A stretch of 64,000 bases of DNA from Corythucha ciliata (GCA_038030265.1 CM075942.1:17256029-17320028), one strand, 5' to 3'. Counted from the first letter of the stretch, positions 11,689 through 29,740 are shown. Notes: generated by a model from the letters alone, not told the origin. Numbers and translations: made by a program.

Positions 11689-13470
11689 TTAGTCGGTATC
11701 CGACACGAAAAATTGGCCAAGTAAATTGGCTGCCCCAAATATCGGGATGACAAGATGGATGGACCACGAGAACCAGCTAATTTTTCCCGTTTTGTATTGA
11801 CACGCCAAGCGTAACAGACAGGGGAGAGTGAATACGTGGACTAGTCCGCTTAAAGCTCCAGTAAACCTTGCAACCAAAAAATATTAATTAATGATAATCG
11901 CCTGCGTGTTAATTTCACGACTATTACCTTATGATAGTTCCTATTCTAGGAAGGAAAATGGCGAAAAGGACGCAAATTAATACTACGACTGAGTTAAAAA
12001 TGAGAACGTGTCCTCGCCCTGGAAACGGGTCCCCAGTCAGAGCCACCATAACCTGAGCTCGAAGCATGTAGGAAATGAGTGGAAAGACGGTCACAAGTTG
12101 GAATAGAAGAAAAATTCTCGCTATGGCGGTCATGATGTCCCAACTTGCGAAGTTATTGAGAACGTTCTGCGGGTAAAGTGAAATTGTTGGAGAAAAAAAC
12201 TTCGAGGAATCTCGAGAGTTTGCCTTACGTCTTGAATGCACGCTTTTTCCAGGGGAAATGAAACGTAAAAGAGGATTCCTATCGACGCGTACGTAACGGT
12301 GACCAGGCCGTAGGCGATGGATAAATCGCGTCCCTGAAAAATGCAAACATTTCTCAACTTTAACAATCTCCACAGGGTGAGCGAGAGAAAAAACTATTAT
12401 TTTACGTTATTTTTTTGATCGGCGTTACTTCTGAGAACGGTAATTATTATATTGTGTATGAAGTACGACAGGGCGAGCATTCCCGAGGTGGCGAGAAAAC
12501 TTGGTCGTATCATTGGACTGTAGTGAATACTTTGAGTGTCGCTCAGGTCGATGTTAACTCCCCAAAAACCGAATTTTGTCATTACGAATAGAACTAGATA
12601 CATCACAGACAGTGTGCCTAGAATTAAAAAGACGTTTTTTATAATATGCAGATCTGGGAGGGGTAGGTCGTAAGGCTTTACCTAAAGAATTAAATTTCGT
12701 AAAAAAAGTCGGGGACTTAAAATTAAGAAGAGGGGCGATTATTAGAACCAAAAATATGGGAACCGTTGTGTCTATGTCCCAAATAGTCGAAATTAGACTG
12801 GTGGGTTGATCTGTTGTATTTTTAGGTAGAGCATGTAAGGGACACACCACTGAAAAAAAAATGCAAAAAATTAAGGGGGGGGAGTGGGTTTAAACGTTAG
12901 GACAGCTACCTCCTGCGTGGGATATGCTGTAATTTCCGGCGTTGTCGTAGACGACTCCCTCGGTCATATCTGTGGAAATTGCGGCAAATTTTAGTTCGAA
13001 ATTGAGAATGAGACCAGAATTGTGGCGCTCTCACTTGTTAAATAATTGACGGAATGGAACAGAAAGTTGGTCATGAGAATCCAATACACGATGTTAGCAC
13101 CGAGTAATACTATGAAGGAGAATATCTTAGCTAAAATTTCGAATTTAGGGCCAAGAAGGGCTTTCGTGAGCTCTGAAATGTCGCCGGTTGATCCTCCTGG
13201 TAATAAAATCTTCTTTAATAATGATAATTATTCCTGATAATAAAATCTCTTTGCTAAAAAAAAAAACTCGATTCATGAAAGAGAGAGTAATAAAGTGACA
13301 AGTCATCCTCACCATACTGGCTGTGGGCTCGAATATTACAATAGGCCGTATATAAACAAACGCCGCCCAAAGTAAACATCATCACCGGTCCCATGATTAT
13401 ACCGGCTCTTTCTATGCCCCAAGGCATGGCAAGTAGCGACGTACCCATCATGGTGTTCCATATTGCGAAT
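11689..13470 (-). CDS. SLC38A9: SLC38A9-like lysosomal amino-acid transporter (membrane core)
   Basis: The family senses and exports arginine and other amino acids at the lysosome and signals to Rag GTPases/mTORC1. Eight exons are read on the minus strand: 13313-13470, 13035-13196, 12910-12969, 12682-12849, 12406-12617, 12229-12333, 11928-12166 and 11689-11866, with a TAA stop. They encode 426 residues. The first carries the TM1 substrate motif [21 protein letters not shown]. Later marks are [12 protein letters not shown], a luminal loop with N-T-T and N-M-T glycosylation sequons plus cysteines (VVCPLH), [42 protein letters not shown] and a hydrophobic C-terminus. All transmembrane segments from TM1 to the end appear present. 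The first base at 13470 is a third codon position, so at least one upstream exon is missing; see 21652-21758. It is convergent with ATPSCKMT. Confidence 0.92.
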
Positions 13471-13512
13471 CTGTGGCAGAACAAAAATCAGGAAAGATCT
13501 ACGACGAGTTGT

Positions 13513-13524
13513 GGGGGGGGGGGG
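13513..13524. repeat. Poly-G run (12 G)
   Basis: Twelve consecutive G, just upstream (in gene sense) of the SLC38A9-like TM1 exon. A second run, of C, lies about 120 bp away near 13647-13655. Confidence 0.85.
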
Positions 13525-14079
13525 TGACTAAGACTCCCGGTTAAAGAGGAAAAGCGCTGAACAGTGATTTCGGCTGTTTTATCAACCAAGACCGCCAGTA
13601 TTGCGTTACTCGTCTATTCCAAAAATCGTCACCCAATACTGGCGACCCCCCCCCCCACCACGTCCTTTGTGGGGGGTTGTTTTTATTTTCTTGTAATTAT
13701 TGGCCGCGAATTAAAGCTTTTTCTCCATTTAACTGTCACGCTCATGTAGAGGCAAAGCAAGTACGGTGTTCGCGAAAAAAATTGAGTCCGAGATGACTTC
13801 ATATTCGTAATGCATTACCTCAAAAAGGTTGAAAAAAGTGGTCGGGTTGTCGCTTTTTTCCCGATAAATTGCGTGAAAATGAAAATCTGGCCATTTTTTG
13901 GTACGATAAGCACAAATCTGGCCTTTGTTTTGAGAAAAATTCATTTAAATTAGACATTATTTTACTCCCTTTACCAAAATATCGTTTTCAGTAATAACTT
14001 CAAAACAAAATGGCCCTAGAATTTTTCGACGATTTCTTTCGGGTTCCTTCTGCAATTTTCTTGTGAAATGACTGCAGCG

Positions 14080-15235
14080 CTGCCGGAAAAGCCGGCTTTT
14101 TTTTTTTAGTCAAAAATGCGTTTTTTAAGCTGCGATCTGAGAATCGGCGCTTTTTCTCTATTTTACTCGTGAATTAGCGCATTTGCACAATTGTAGCCGC
14201 GAACTTGAGGGTTTTTCTATTTTAGCTGTGAAAAGGCGGGTTTTCGCAATTTTAGCCGCGGATTAGTGTTTTTTTTTCTACTTTGACTGCGAATTATCAT
14301 TCTTCTCACTTTCAGTCATGAGTTACAGCTTTTTCGCAACTTTAGAGTTTTTTCTTAACTTTTAGCCACGTACTTGCCCCGAAAACTGCAAATGTAGCGT
14401 GCCATCTCAATTTTTGCGGCCTACAGGACCTAATAAAATATGCAAAGTTGCGTCCCGAAGCCGCTAATTGACGTTTTCTCAATTTTAGCTGTGAATGCTC
14501 GCTTTTTCTCGATTTTGCGCCCTTGAATTTGCGTATTTCTCGATTTATTTATTAATTAGCGATTTATCTCAATTTCAGCCGCAAATTAACGCTTTTTCTC
14601 AATCTTATCTGTATAATTGCTCGTAGGACAGCACATTAGATTTTATTCTCCATTTTAGCAGTAAAAGGCTCACCATAAACAATGAATTAGCGTTTTTTTC
14701 TCAGCTTTAGTCTTGAAGTTGAATCGAGAAACTGGGAATTAGAGCAGTTTCTCAGTTGTCGCACCAAATGAGCTTTTTTCGTTATTTTAGCCCCGAAGAT
14801 GGGTGTTTTTCCTCAGTCTCAGAATTGAATTTACTCTATTTCTCATTTTCAACTGTGAATGAAAGTTCTCTTCAATTTTTCCGCGCAGCGGCCTTACCCC
14901 AAGAACAGCACATTGGAATTTTTCCTCAATTTTAGTTGTAAGAGGGCCGAAAAGGGAATTGGTGATTTTTTTCCCTCAATTTTAGTTCTGGAATTGTATC
15001 TAGAAATCAGTGCATTTTCATAATTTCAGCTCCAAATGAGCGTTTTTTCGTAGTTTTAGCCTCGAATATTAGCGCTTTTTCCAAACTTAACACTAGATAC
15101 CACACATTGGTGTTTTCTCTGGCATCAAATTGTGGGACTTTTCTCGATTTTAGCTGAGTAAGGAAAAACAGAAACTGGGCTTTAACGCTTTTTCTCAATT
15201 TCAGAAGCGGGCTAGCCCGTAAATCTTCCTGGAAG
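14080..15235 (+). repeat. R1 degenerate tandem array (sense orientation)
   Basis: Units of the type TTTTCTCAATTTTAGC followed by CGCGAATTAGCG repeat with a period near 30 bp through the large 5' intron of the SLC38A9-like gene. This is the opposite orientation to the 9225-10100 array. Confidence 0.8.
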
Positions 15236-18200
15236 AACAGCGAACACGTACCTCGTTATTTGCTACCTACACTATTTTGGTTTTGGTCGAGAATAATCGT
15301 CCAAAAGCAACAACAAGGCAAAAATTGCCATTTTTGGCACTGACGTCCTATTATAAAGGCTTTGTGCCTGGAACCTAGACACGCAAAAAAGAGGAGCCAA
15401 ATAGCCTACATTCGTGAGGATAAAACCTTATTTTCTGGGGCCCCGTCTGAACGGTCCGTCCCTTCCTCCCCTCCCTGCTTTTGGTTTCTTCACTATGTAT
15501 GAAAGGTTGTCAGAAATAAATGGATTGCTGCACTGAAACAAGAATGTGGAAGCCAAATAAGTCAACTCGATGAGTAATGACCCATGTTTGATGCTAGATA
15601 ATCCACCCGCCACACTCCACCACTGTTCCTGGCCTAAACAGAAATGAATGGGGGGGGGGGTAGGAGGAACGTATAAAAACTAGGGTTTTTTGGCGTTTGT
15701 GACGGATGTTGGGAAAGGGGGTAGGAACACAACGGCATTCATCCGGCATTACAACCACCTGGGAAACTATTGTCACCCCACCACCCCCGAACCCTCAGTG
15801 ACTGTGTTAATTGGCGTGGCGGGGGTTGGTGGGGTTTTGGAGGCGGAAGAGCGGTTTCACCTCTTCCTTCTAAACTGGACCGACAACCGGCATTGATTCT
15901 ACTCTCCGGTCGTTGACACCAGGGGAGTAAAAACACCGCGAGAGAGAGAGAACGAACACACAAAAAAATGTGGAGAGACGGCGGTGTGGCTGGCTGGAGG
16001 TGGTGAAGGATCCCGCAGGCTACACATTTTGGGGTAGTGTGCGGGTAAAGCGATGGCTGGGTTGACTGTTCTCCGTTAAAAGCAGTGCCCCCTCCCCTCT
16101 CTTAACCATCGTCATACGCATAATATAGCGGATTTTTTTTTTTTTTTTTTTCTACGATGTGAGTTGCTTGCCGGTTTCTGTTCAAGGCGCTAACGAGTGA
16201 GCTAGTTCTTGCTGGGATCTTATATAGGCCCACCCTCCTTATTCTTCCTGGTGGATGGAATAGGGGGGTGGGTGGGCATTCCGGAAAATCAAGCTCTCGT
16301 AAGTATCACGACTTAGTTTGTACTTTATAGATAATATGTGATTCCTAGAAAAAATTACTTCGTGAAATCTAACGAGTTTAGTGGTTTAGTGATGATTCTT
16401 TTTCATAAACTTTTTTCAATTTGTCAAATTGCGGCGGTGTTGGGTTGGATGGGAGGGGGACTAACTTAGAATTGAAAATCGTCTGAATGAGTCAAGTAAA
16501 GAAACTATCTTTTTCAATGAAATATTGTTCGTGTATGTAGGTAAATCGATGTATGAAAAGCTGTATAAATGAAGGCAGAAGTGGGCGGCGGAACAAAAGT
16601 TGCAGGGGTAGAAGCGATGGTTGTCCTCCTCTCTAGGAATAAGGTGAAGGACCTAGGGGCAAAGGTCGACGACCCTAACTCGGTCATCGATTCTGTCTGG
16701 GTAGGAGGTGACGTCATATAGTAACGATGGGACGTACTTACATAGTAACGACGCTACCCTGCCGCGATACTTCGGACCAACTTTGGACCTGAAAAAAAAA
16801 ATTGTTTTCAGGATGAAAACCATGCGAATTCGAGGGACGTCTGGACAACATTAAAGAACCACTTGGAGTGGAATTCACAAAGAAAACTGTCCCCCCCCTC
16901 CCCTGTCCTGATAGTTCTGACTAATGACGGCCAAAATTGCATCAGAAACAGAAACCAATGGGGCCTTCAGGTCAATTTGTCTGAACTTCCCATTTCTCTA
17001 CACGATTAGGATATCGCTGTGGTCCAAATTTCACGATTAATTTGGTTTCGTATTTTTATAAATAACACTCTATTGAGGGTAATCACAATCCCTCCGTCTA
17101 CATCGTCACCCCCCCCCCCACGTGTTAATTATACTCGTTGATTGACAGCACTAATAAATCTTGTTTCAAATAATGAGTCGCTTGATTGAATCGCGGGCTT
17201 ATAAGATTCCAACTAACGCGACAGAAAATCGAACTGGGGGTGTGACCGAGTACCTACTAAGAAAGAGCGGAGGGGCATAGTCTCGACGTGAACTTATCGA
17301 CCCCAGGGCGTCTAGACTTTCCTCCGAAAATATAAAATTAAAGATAAACCGCCCCCTTCCTCGTTGTTGGAAAACGAGCGTTTAATCACAGGAAAGAAGT
17401 AAAATGTTTATGAATAAGATTTAAGTAGCCAGTGATTGGCGGGTGGGAAGTATGCCTATAAAGATGGAGAGACATGATTGGTCGTTCAACCTGCAATGCA
17501 GTATTTTCCGAACATCGAACTATTCGCTTTCTTTACCCCCGCCACCATTCCACGACTGTTCGTGCATTGACAAAGGAGGAACAAAGAAAAGCCCACAATT
17601 AATGTTTGGTGAGCCTGAGGGCTCAGAACTTTGAACGTCATGAGCGTAATTACGTTAACGGTGTTTATCAACATTAATTTGTTTTGCATTTTAATTTGAT
17701 GCTGCTATATGCGTGCTGTCAATCAACACTCCGCCCCCCCCCCTACTCTAAGCCAAAGAATTCAACGAGCAAAAAACATTACCAGAAACAAAACAAAAAT
17801 GACTAACACTAAGCGTCTTACCTTTCTGTTTTTATCCATGTAGCTGAAGAAAATTGATTCCTGACTGATTGCCCTCCTGAAACAAAACGGATGGCGAAAT
17901 TTATTGTTTACTATAAATTCAATATCCAAGGCTACAAGTCTGGGGTCTTTGTTTATTGGAAAGAAGGCAGGTAAATTGGAGGATCGTATGCTAAGTCACC
18001 TCTGCACCTCTCTGCCTGTCTGTAGTTTTTGAGATTTGATAGAATTTTTATGGACCGTTTTTTAAATTCAAACGAAGGATTTTGTTCAGTTGTTTTTCTC
18101 TTACCGGGTTGTGAGACGCTAGTCAAATAGAAAACAAACTGTTTTTGTACACTGCGATTCACTTCCCTCTTGACGATTGATGCTTTAGTGAACTCTTTTT

Positions 18201-18880
18201 TCCCATTTGATTGGTATTAAATAACTTCCATGGCCAGGGTCAATTTAAAAGACGAATGATGTAAATTTCTGCGTTGTTTCATTGCGTCGTGGGTGATCTG
18301 TTTCGTCGAATAAATCGAGATTTGATTTACTTGAATACATTCGATATTTGTTGGTTGAGGTCAAGGTGCAACTCGTGAAGTTGGACGGTTGAAATTCGTG
18401 GGGCTTAGGAGTCGGTCATTTCTGAGTACCATGATTTGGATCAAAAACGGATATTTTGTCCTAGGAACTTTCGAGTCTCTACTCCCCCCATCGCCCCACA
18501 GCGATGAATTGTACAATTCGTCTCTATAACAGACAATTTCAGCGGAGAATCTCAATATCCTGCTCAGTATCCAAATTTTGTGAGAGGAGGGGGGCAGACC
18601 GGTAACGGTAAGCTCTCAGCCATATATCCGTGGTAGTACTAGTGTTGCTAGGACTGCTACCTAGTGGTCAGTTAATCCTCAAATAGTCAAGTTTCACGTC
18701 CAAATCCGTGGGTTGAATCTCTTCGAGTATGTGGCTGCTCGCGCCCCTCAAAATGGCCAAAACTTGGCGTTCTTCGTGAGGTTTGGTCCATTCTTCTCGG
18801 TGCCAGAGTGCCTGATGCCCATTCAATGTTTCGTGTAGCTTGAAGCTCTTACTATGGTGGAAGACTTTCCTTAATGACGA
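15236..18880. other. Noncoding DNA, no gene recognised
   Basis: This part of the presumed SLC38A9 5' intron holds GC-rich pockets (15436-15900), several C/G runs (15651, 17110, 17740), a T run at 16134-16150 and an unremarkable AT-rich background. No exon joining the 21652-21758 exon to the TM1 exon could be picked out, although one should exist. Confidence 0.5.
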
Positions 18881-18884
18881 TGCT

Positions 18885-19580
18885 GCTTGCACCCCTTAAA
18901 ATGGCCAAAAGTGAGCGTGTTTCGGGGGTTTTGGTTTGAGATGATTATGGTTCGAGTGGTCTTTGGATCGAGCGTCCGTCGAGTTTTCGCGTGGGTTTTT
19001 GAAGCTCCTTCTTGGTATAAGACTTACAGGAATATGGCTCCTTACGCCCGCTTAAAACGACCAGATATGCGCGTTCTCCATGGCTTTGGTTTAAGTTCTG
19101 TGATTCATTTTGTGTGGTTTGAGCTTTTTTTTGCTGTTTTTATAGTTCGAGCGTCCTGTGGTCGATCTTTCTATGGTTGGAACTTTTTGTGGTTAGAGAT
19201 TTCTGTGGTTCCAGCGGGTTCTGTGTGAGGTTGGAGGTTTTTTGTGGTTTGGGCTTTTTGTGGTTCGAGCGTTCTGAAGTTGGAACTTTTTATTGTGATT
19301 AGTGTTTTTTGTGGTTCGAGCATTCTGAGGTTGGAGTTTTGATATTTTTGTGGCTCCTGGCGCTCTGTGGCCAGAGCTTTTTGTGGTTCAAGCGTTTTCT
19401 AGTTGGAGCTTTTTGTGGTTCGGGCGTCTCAAGAGCTCTCTGGTTTGAGCGTCCTGTGGTTGTAGATTTTGTGTGGTTAGAGAATTTGTGCTTCGCGTGT
19501 TCTCTGGTTAGAGTTTTTGTTTGTTTGAGTGTTCTGTTGTTGGTGGTTTTTGTGGTTCGAGATTTTTGTGGATCTACCAT
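18885..19580 (-). repeat. R3 16-bp degenerate array (antisense)
   Basis: TTTTTGTGGTTCGAGC-type units, the reverse complement of the R3 unit AAAAAGCTTGAACCAC, recur with a basic 16-bp step, often doubled or with insertions. Open frames on both strands (for example 19309-19584) are by-products of the repeat. Confidence 0.8.
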
Positions 19581-19689
19581 TTAGTGCTTTTGTAGATTGC
19601 TCTCTCATCTGTCCCTCTCATCTGTGTGGCTCTTTCGAAGTCCCAATACGGATTTGACATTTACAGAACCCTTATGTCGCGCTTCTGGT

Positions 19690-20050
19690 TAATTCTTGAT
19701 TTGGCGTGATTGGCTCCTTTAAAAATAAAAGCCAACTTACGGATTTTCCCCCACCCAATGGCCCAACACCCAAATTTCCTGGGTGTTGGTTCATTTTATA
19801 GAGTAATTTCGCACTGTTGACCCATTCAAAAAGTAAATTCCCATGGTGTGGATGGGGGACGGATGGGCTCATTCAAATAACGTTTCTATGGCTTCACAAT
19901 TTCACGGATTTAGCTCTTTTAAACTCCAAATTTTGTGGATCCGCCTATTTCAGAAAAACTGATGTCGCGGGTTTGGCTCCTTTAAAAAATGAAATTTCGT
20001 GGAGTCATCGGATCTCCTTCCACCCCCTCCTACTAGTTCGATGGCTTTAA
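19690..20050. repeat. R4 degenerate array
   Basis: Units like TTTGGCTCCTTTAAAAA followed by ACCAATTTCGTGGA recur about every 28-30 bp. Confidence 0.6.
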
Positions 20051-20230
20051 CTTGGGATTTACATAGGGCCCGTTGTAAAACTATAATACGATTAATCCTT
20101 CCCTATTACTTTACATGAGTTGAAAACAAAACCTCATCAAGTGCTGAGCAATTTTTTTAGTTTTTCAATGGGGAACAGGGCCATAGTTATTAACCCCTTG
20201 GCCCCTGTTTTTATGTAGGGCCCTTGATTT

Positions 20231-20297
20231 AATTTAAAATACGCTATCAATAGGGCTAATTTACCAGAATTGGGTTATGAACGCGTATATAGCGTAA
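20231..20297 (+). repeat. Direct repeat, partial copy A1
   Basis: This copy contains TTTAAAATACGCTATCAATA, then GGGCTAATTTACCAGAATTG and ends TATATAGCGTAA. It matches the first part of copies A2 and A3 almost base for base and stands in tandem with A2. Confidence 0.85.
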
Positions 20298-20305
20298 CCC
20301 CTTGG

Positions 20306-20466
20306 CCCTTGTTTTTATTTAAAATACGCTATCAATAGGGCTAATTTACCAGAATTGGGTTATGCATGCGTATATAGCGTAAACGACGATCAATTTTGCT
20401 TAAATCTGGCGAGACGAAATTGGTATTGGAATGGGACTTGCGACAGTAAATTCCATACCTTAAAAA
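20306..20466 (+). repeat. Direct repeat, copy A2 (161 bp)
   Basis: The segment runs from CCCTTGTTTTTATTTAAAAT to CATACCTTAAAAA. It is nearly identical to copy A3 at 21380-21540, with the same length; differences seen include GCATGCG versus GAACGCG and one or two single bases near the middle. Confidence 0.9.
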
Positions 20467-21379
20467 GGAATAAATGGATGGAAAAAATTGATCGCCTTAC
20501 TCTTTTTTTGTTTCAAATACGAGCACAAAATAATTAAAAAATGCATCGATAGCTCTATCAACATGAAAAGCTATTTACTGCATATAAACTGCATTTCCGC
20601 CCTTTCGATGTTGATAGGAGCGTTCAAATCAAGAAGCAAGGCTACACATGACGCTGTATAGTTGGGAGGGTGAGGGGGTGCGATGCGTTTCCCTTATTGA
20701 CGAAATTCCAATAGCAGTATGAATTTATCGTTTTCCGAGTTTAAATATTTGAAAATTGATTAAGTTTTCTCGGGAAATTTACCCAACTTGGTAATAAATT
20801 CGCAATAATATTTTAAAAAATCATTCTTAGCTTGGTGGAACTCACCTTTTGAAATCGTTTCAATAACCAAGGTATTTTAATTCTGCAACGACGATGATGA
20901 ACTGGCCAAGAAAATAGCGAAGAACGGTATTTTACTTACTAGAGGGATGGGGTAGGGGGTTTACAATAGAAACTATGGAAACTAGAGGATCAGTGTCATA
21001 ACTTTAACGACCCGAGTTCCGACAATGGACTGGCCTTTATACAAAATGAGATTTTAGAGAGAAAAAATACGTTGCACTCTATATATCGTGAAGAAAGCTG
21101 ACGCGACTACATTTGAAAAACGTTGCTTAGATCGCCTTCTGTGACGAGCTTATATACAACGGCGCGGGGGGTTCACATTCCGAGAAAAATCGAGTTTCAA
21201 GTCACCTGTAAAAAGGCCGAGAAATTCCAGTTTGCCCTTGTTCAGTGCTCTTTTCGAACTTGATTGTTATAGTGGTGGAAATTGTGGCATCGATTTTTTC
21301 CAGGGAAATGCGAAGCCTTTTAAAAGTAGAAATTAGCCTTCCTCACAACTTGATTTTCGGAATCGCCGCACTTGGCAAG

Positions 21380-21540
21380 CCCTTGTTTTTATTTAAAATA
21401 CGCTATCAATAGGGCTAATTTACCAGAATTGGGTTATGAACGCGTATATAGCGTAAACGACGATCAGTTTTGCTGAAATCTGGCGAGACGAAATTGGTAT
21501 TGGAATGGGACTTGCGACAGTAAATTCCATACCTTAAAAA
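21380..21540 (+). repeat. Direct repeat, copy A3 (161 bp)
   Basis: Near-identical direct copy of A2, 1,074 bp downstream. The high identity contrasts with the heavily decayed repeats around it and points to recent duplication or recent mobility. Confidence 0.9.
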
Positions 21541-21651
21541 TTATGGAACACCCCCTCCCCTACCGTCCACATACATAAACCACGTCGTGACAGGTCTTTG
21601 TAAATTTGATCGAGTTTCAACTATGTAAATAAATACATATTTCAAGCTCAC

Positions 21652-21758
21652 CATAGCGATTGTCGTCCCGTGGCCCTTCGTCCGACCTCGTTGTCGAGAA
21701 GAGGGCGGTTTTCACTCATGTCGACCGACTGTGCCCGGCTCCGCCGGTGGTCGCCCAT
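21652..21758 (-). CDS. Probable first coding exon of the SLC38A9-like gene
   Basis: From ATG at 21758 the frame reads MGDHRRSRAQSVD, then MSENRPLLDNEVGRRATGRQ, and stops at a good donor (CTATG then GTGAGC). ENRPLL fits the acidic dileucine signal [DE]xxxL[LI] used for lysosomal sorting, which suits SLC38A9, whose N-terminus is cytosolic and hydrophilic. The exon is divergent from PGM1 at 490 bp, as expected for a gene start. Two codon bases are left at the donor. Direct joining to the TM1 exon would make TGA, so at least one connecting exon is required and was not found. It could instead belong to another minus-strand gene. Confidence 0.45.
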
Positions 21759-22250
21759 AGCTGCTTTGGAGTTCGAATGGAAAAAACTGTTATGATTTCT
21801 AAAATCGACAGCTCGTTTTTGAAAGCGTGAGACTATACATAGTCCGGCAGTTCTCTTTGACTTTTTGAACGTTACGTAACGCCAATCCTCCTTGTTTTCC
21901 TTACCCACCCAGTGCCCTACTGAGAAATTGTGTTTCCCCTCTCTCCTGTCTCTCCTCAATTAATATCCGGGATTGTGACAACAGACGCACGATGTGTATC
22001 GAGGTTGATACATTTTCGTGTTTTTAATCTTCAGTTTTATTATTTCCCCCTCCCTTAATAGATAAATTTAACCCACCGTGCTACAGTGGTAGGGTTATTT
22101 ACTGCGCGCGCAGAATAGATTGTACTCTTTCCACGAGCCGGTAAGACAAGAATAAAAAGAATACACCAGGCCTTACACAGTAGGATTTAGTTACTCAAAC
22201 TGAATTCACGCTTTTCCAATTTTTAAACGGGGAAAAAAATTCCGAGAAAA
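21759..22250. promoter_or_regulatory. Putative bidirectional promoter for PGM1 and the minus-strand gene
   Basis: Two coding starts diverge across about 490 bp of non-repetitive DNA. No clear TATA box is placed for either. The role is inferred from the layout. Confidence 0.45.
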
Positions 22251-27340
<5,090 letters not shown>

Positions 27341-28088
27341 GTTTTCCTCTTTTCTAAAAAAAAAAAAAAATAAGTTATTTTCATTTATTTTAGTTTCGAA
27401 ATTTAGAATTTATAAAGTTCATTCATATCGTAGTCGAATCAAGTAGCGATTTCTTTTTTTCGTTTGTTAATTGTAACAAAGTAAGTGATCGCCGCCGGCC
27501 TCAGTCTTCTTAAAAAAAAAAAAAACAAACAAAAACAAAATAGAAAATTTCAATAGGGGCGGGGAAAACCCTTGAACTAAACAACGCAAAACTGTCGGGA
27601 TTTCCATCACGGGCTATTGACTATAGCGAAAATTTTACTCTGTCCGTGTAAAACTCATATTTCGCACAAGTTTTTATAAATGTTTGTATTTTTCTATTTT
27701 GCATTCAAAATATTCCCGTTAATTAACGTGTAAAACCTTCCCTTGTTGTATTTGCGCTTGCCCCTCGTAACATGCGTGTTGTAAAGTCTTTTAAAATGTA
27801 AAAAAAAAAAAATGTTTGATTCCCTTTAGCGCCTAGAAAATTTAAAATTTGTGAAAATTGTGTTTTTTCTTCTAAGAATTTGAATAGTTTAAGAAAAAAA
27901 AAATTGTCTCAAGGTGGTACAGAATTACCCTTGCTTGACAAGTTTTAATGAGGGAATAACGGGTGAATATGGGTGTGTGCGACCGACGAGAGGAAGGAAA
28001 TTTGTTTTTAAAAAAAGTTTTTATTCCCCCCCTGGCATCTCCCGTGAATGGAACGGAAGGATGGGAGGAAGATGTGAGTGTGTTTGAG

Positions 28089-28110
28089 CGAGAGAGAGAG
28101 AGAGAGAGAG
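28089..28110. repeat. (GA)n microsatellite
   Basis: A GAGAGA run of about 11 units, interrupted only at its 5' edge. Confidence 0.9.
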
Positions 28111-29479
28111 CAAAAAGAATTAAAAGGTGTGTAACGTAGAGGTATAGTGTTAAAATTTAAAAAAAAAAAATTGTATATTGGGGGACCGCAGGGCCCGCTT
28201 TCATTTGTTGAAAGGGCCCCTCGACCAGCAACGACTGCCAAGTTATGAGAGTTGTGAGGCGTTCAAGTGATGTATCCGACTCTGAATAGATTTAATTTTT
28301 CTAAATGAGTATAGTAAAAAAAAAAAAAACGATTTAATTATTTTTTCTAATTGAAAAAAAATGTATTTTGGTCGCACTTTGCTAAGGGAGTAAGGCGATT
28401 TATAGAAAAAAGGTTCGTACCTGTAAATAATTGGATTACGAATGTCATAGTAATTATTTATAGCTCGTTTTTTGTCGTTGTTTACGTGCTTTCTCTCTGT
28501 TTTAAGCGACGGTATAGTCAATAAGCGTAAGAGAATTTAAATATTGGTTCCGGAGAAACTTTGAATAGCACGCATTATTGAATTTACTAATTACAATGTT
28601 TCCTCGTCTTTACGTAAAATTTTTAATACAATCTTATTGTCCATTTTAGCGTTAATCTGTTCAACTAAAACGCACCCTTCTGGCGGACTCGTCGACTGAC
28701 AGTTGATACGAGGAGTCGGGAAGAAAAGAAACTGAGCAAAAGAAAAGAATTGAATTCCGACAATTGCTCAAAACGCTCTATCGCTAAACAGGGACTTTTA
28801 AATTATGAATTTTAGTGTGATTCGTCGTTACTTGTAACACACGCTGCAATGGGTATTACAAGTGTAAAGGAAGGGGTGGTGGGATGTGAAACAAAACTTA
28901 GGCAGGGTTTGCGGTATTCTGGTGATTAGTTCCACGTTTCCTATGGAAAAATGCTGCAGTAAACACATATGATCTGGGACAAATTATGGTGACGGCCGGA
29001 AACTGGAGTGAAATTGCTCTGAAATCTTGATTTTCAGAAATTTCCCCCCAAAAAATCGTTCACATTTTGATTTGAGCCCGACATATTATGCCCATCGGTC
29101 CATTCTCAATTGATAAATGCAGGCTGAACCGTTCCAAATGCTTGTAAGGGCCTCTTAATTGGCCGAAAAAAAGCGTTTTCCCTCATCTTTGTTCGTTTTA
29201 GTCAGTTTTTTCGACTAAAGCCAGAGCAGTTTATTGGACGATTATAGCGGAAATTAACAATGAAGAGAATTTGACGAACTCGGTTTTTTTTTTCATAGGA
29301 ATTCCGAGAAACTATACAAATCGTACCTGCTAGCCATTGACGGAATTATCCCTGTGATTCCGGCGCTATTAGCCGCTTTGCCACATGTTCAGAGGCACCA
29401 CGATTTTTCCCTCAAATGCCGCTCGGGAGTCCTAGTGAGAGCCTAAAGGCATTGCGGGGTAGTTGAGCCGTTCTGGAGT

Positions 29480-29740
29480 GAAGAAAAACATCAACACAAA
29501 AAAAGCATCAACCTCTGGAGAACTAGAACCACAGAAAAGATCGAACCTCAGAAAAGCAACCACAAAAAATTTCCAATCACAGAAAATCTCTAACCACACA
29601 AACGCTCCAACCACAGATACGCTCCGCTATAGAAACGCTCCTACCACAGAAAATCTTCGACCACGGAAAAGCTACAACCACATAAAACAAAAGCCCCCCG
29701 CCCCCCATCAAATAAGCTTCAACCACAGGAAAACCCCAAC
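29480..29740 (+). repeat. R3 tract
   Basis: AACCACAGAAAAGCTC-like units in sense orientation, about 16 to 20 bp apart, directly before a CAGTGGCGGACCTA segment. Confidence 0.65.

Noticed and set aside
12130..12366. Second frame overlapping SLC38A9 exons
   Set aside because: It is a shadow of the 12229-12333 exon read on into intron sequence.
13729..13944. Candidate for the missing SLC38A9 exon on the minus strand
   Set aside because: The frame has an M-H-Y-E-Y string but none of the conserved N-terminal residues expected before TM1, and phases do not join.
19299..19584. Overlapping open frames on both strands of about 92 residues
   Set aside because: Both arise from the R3 array; the translations are low-complexity repeats of the 16-bp unit.
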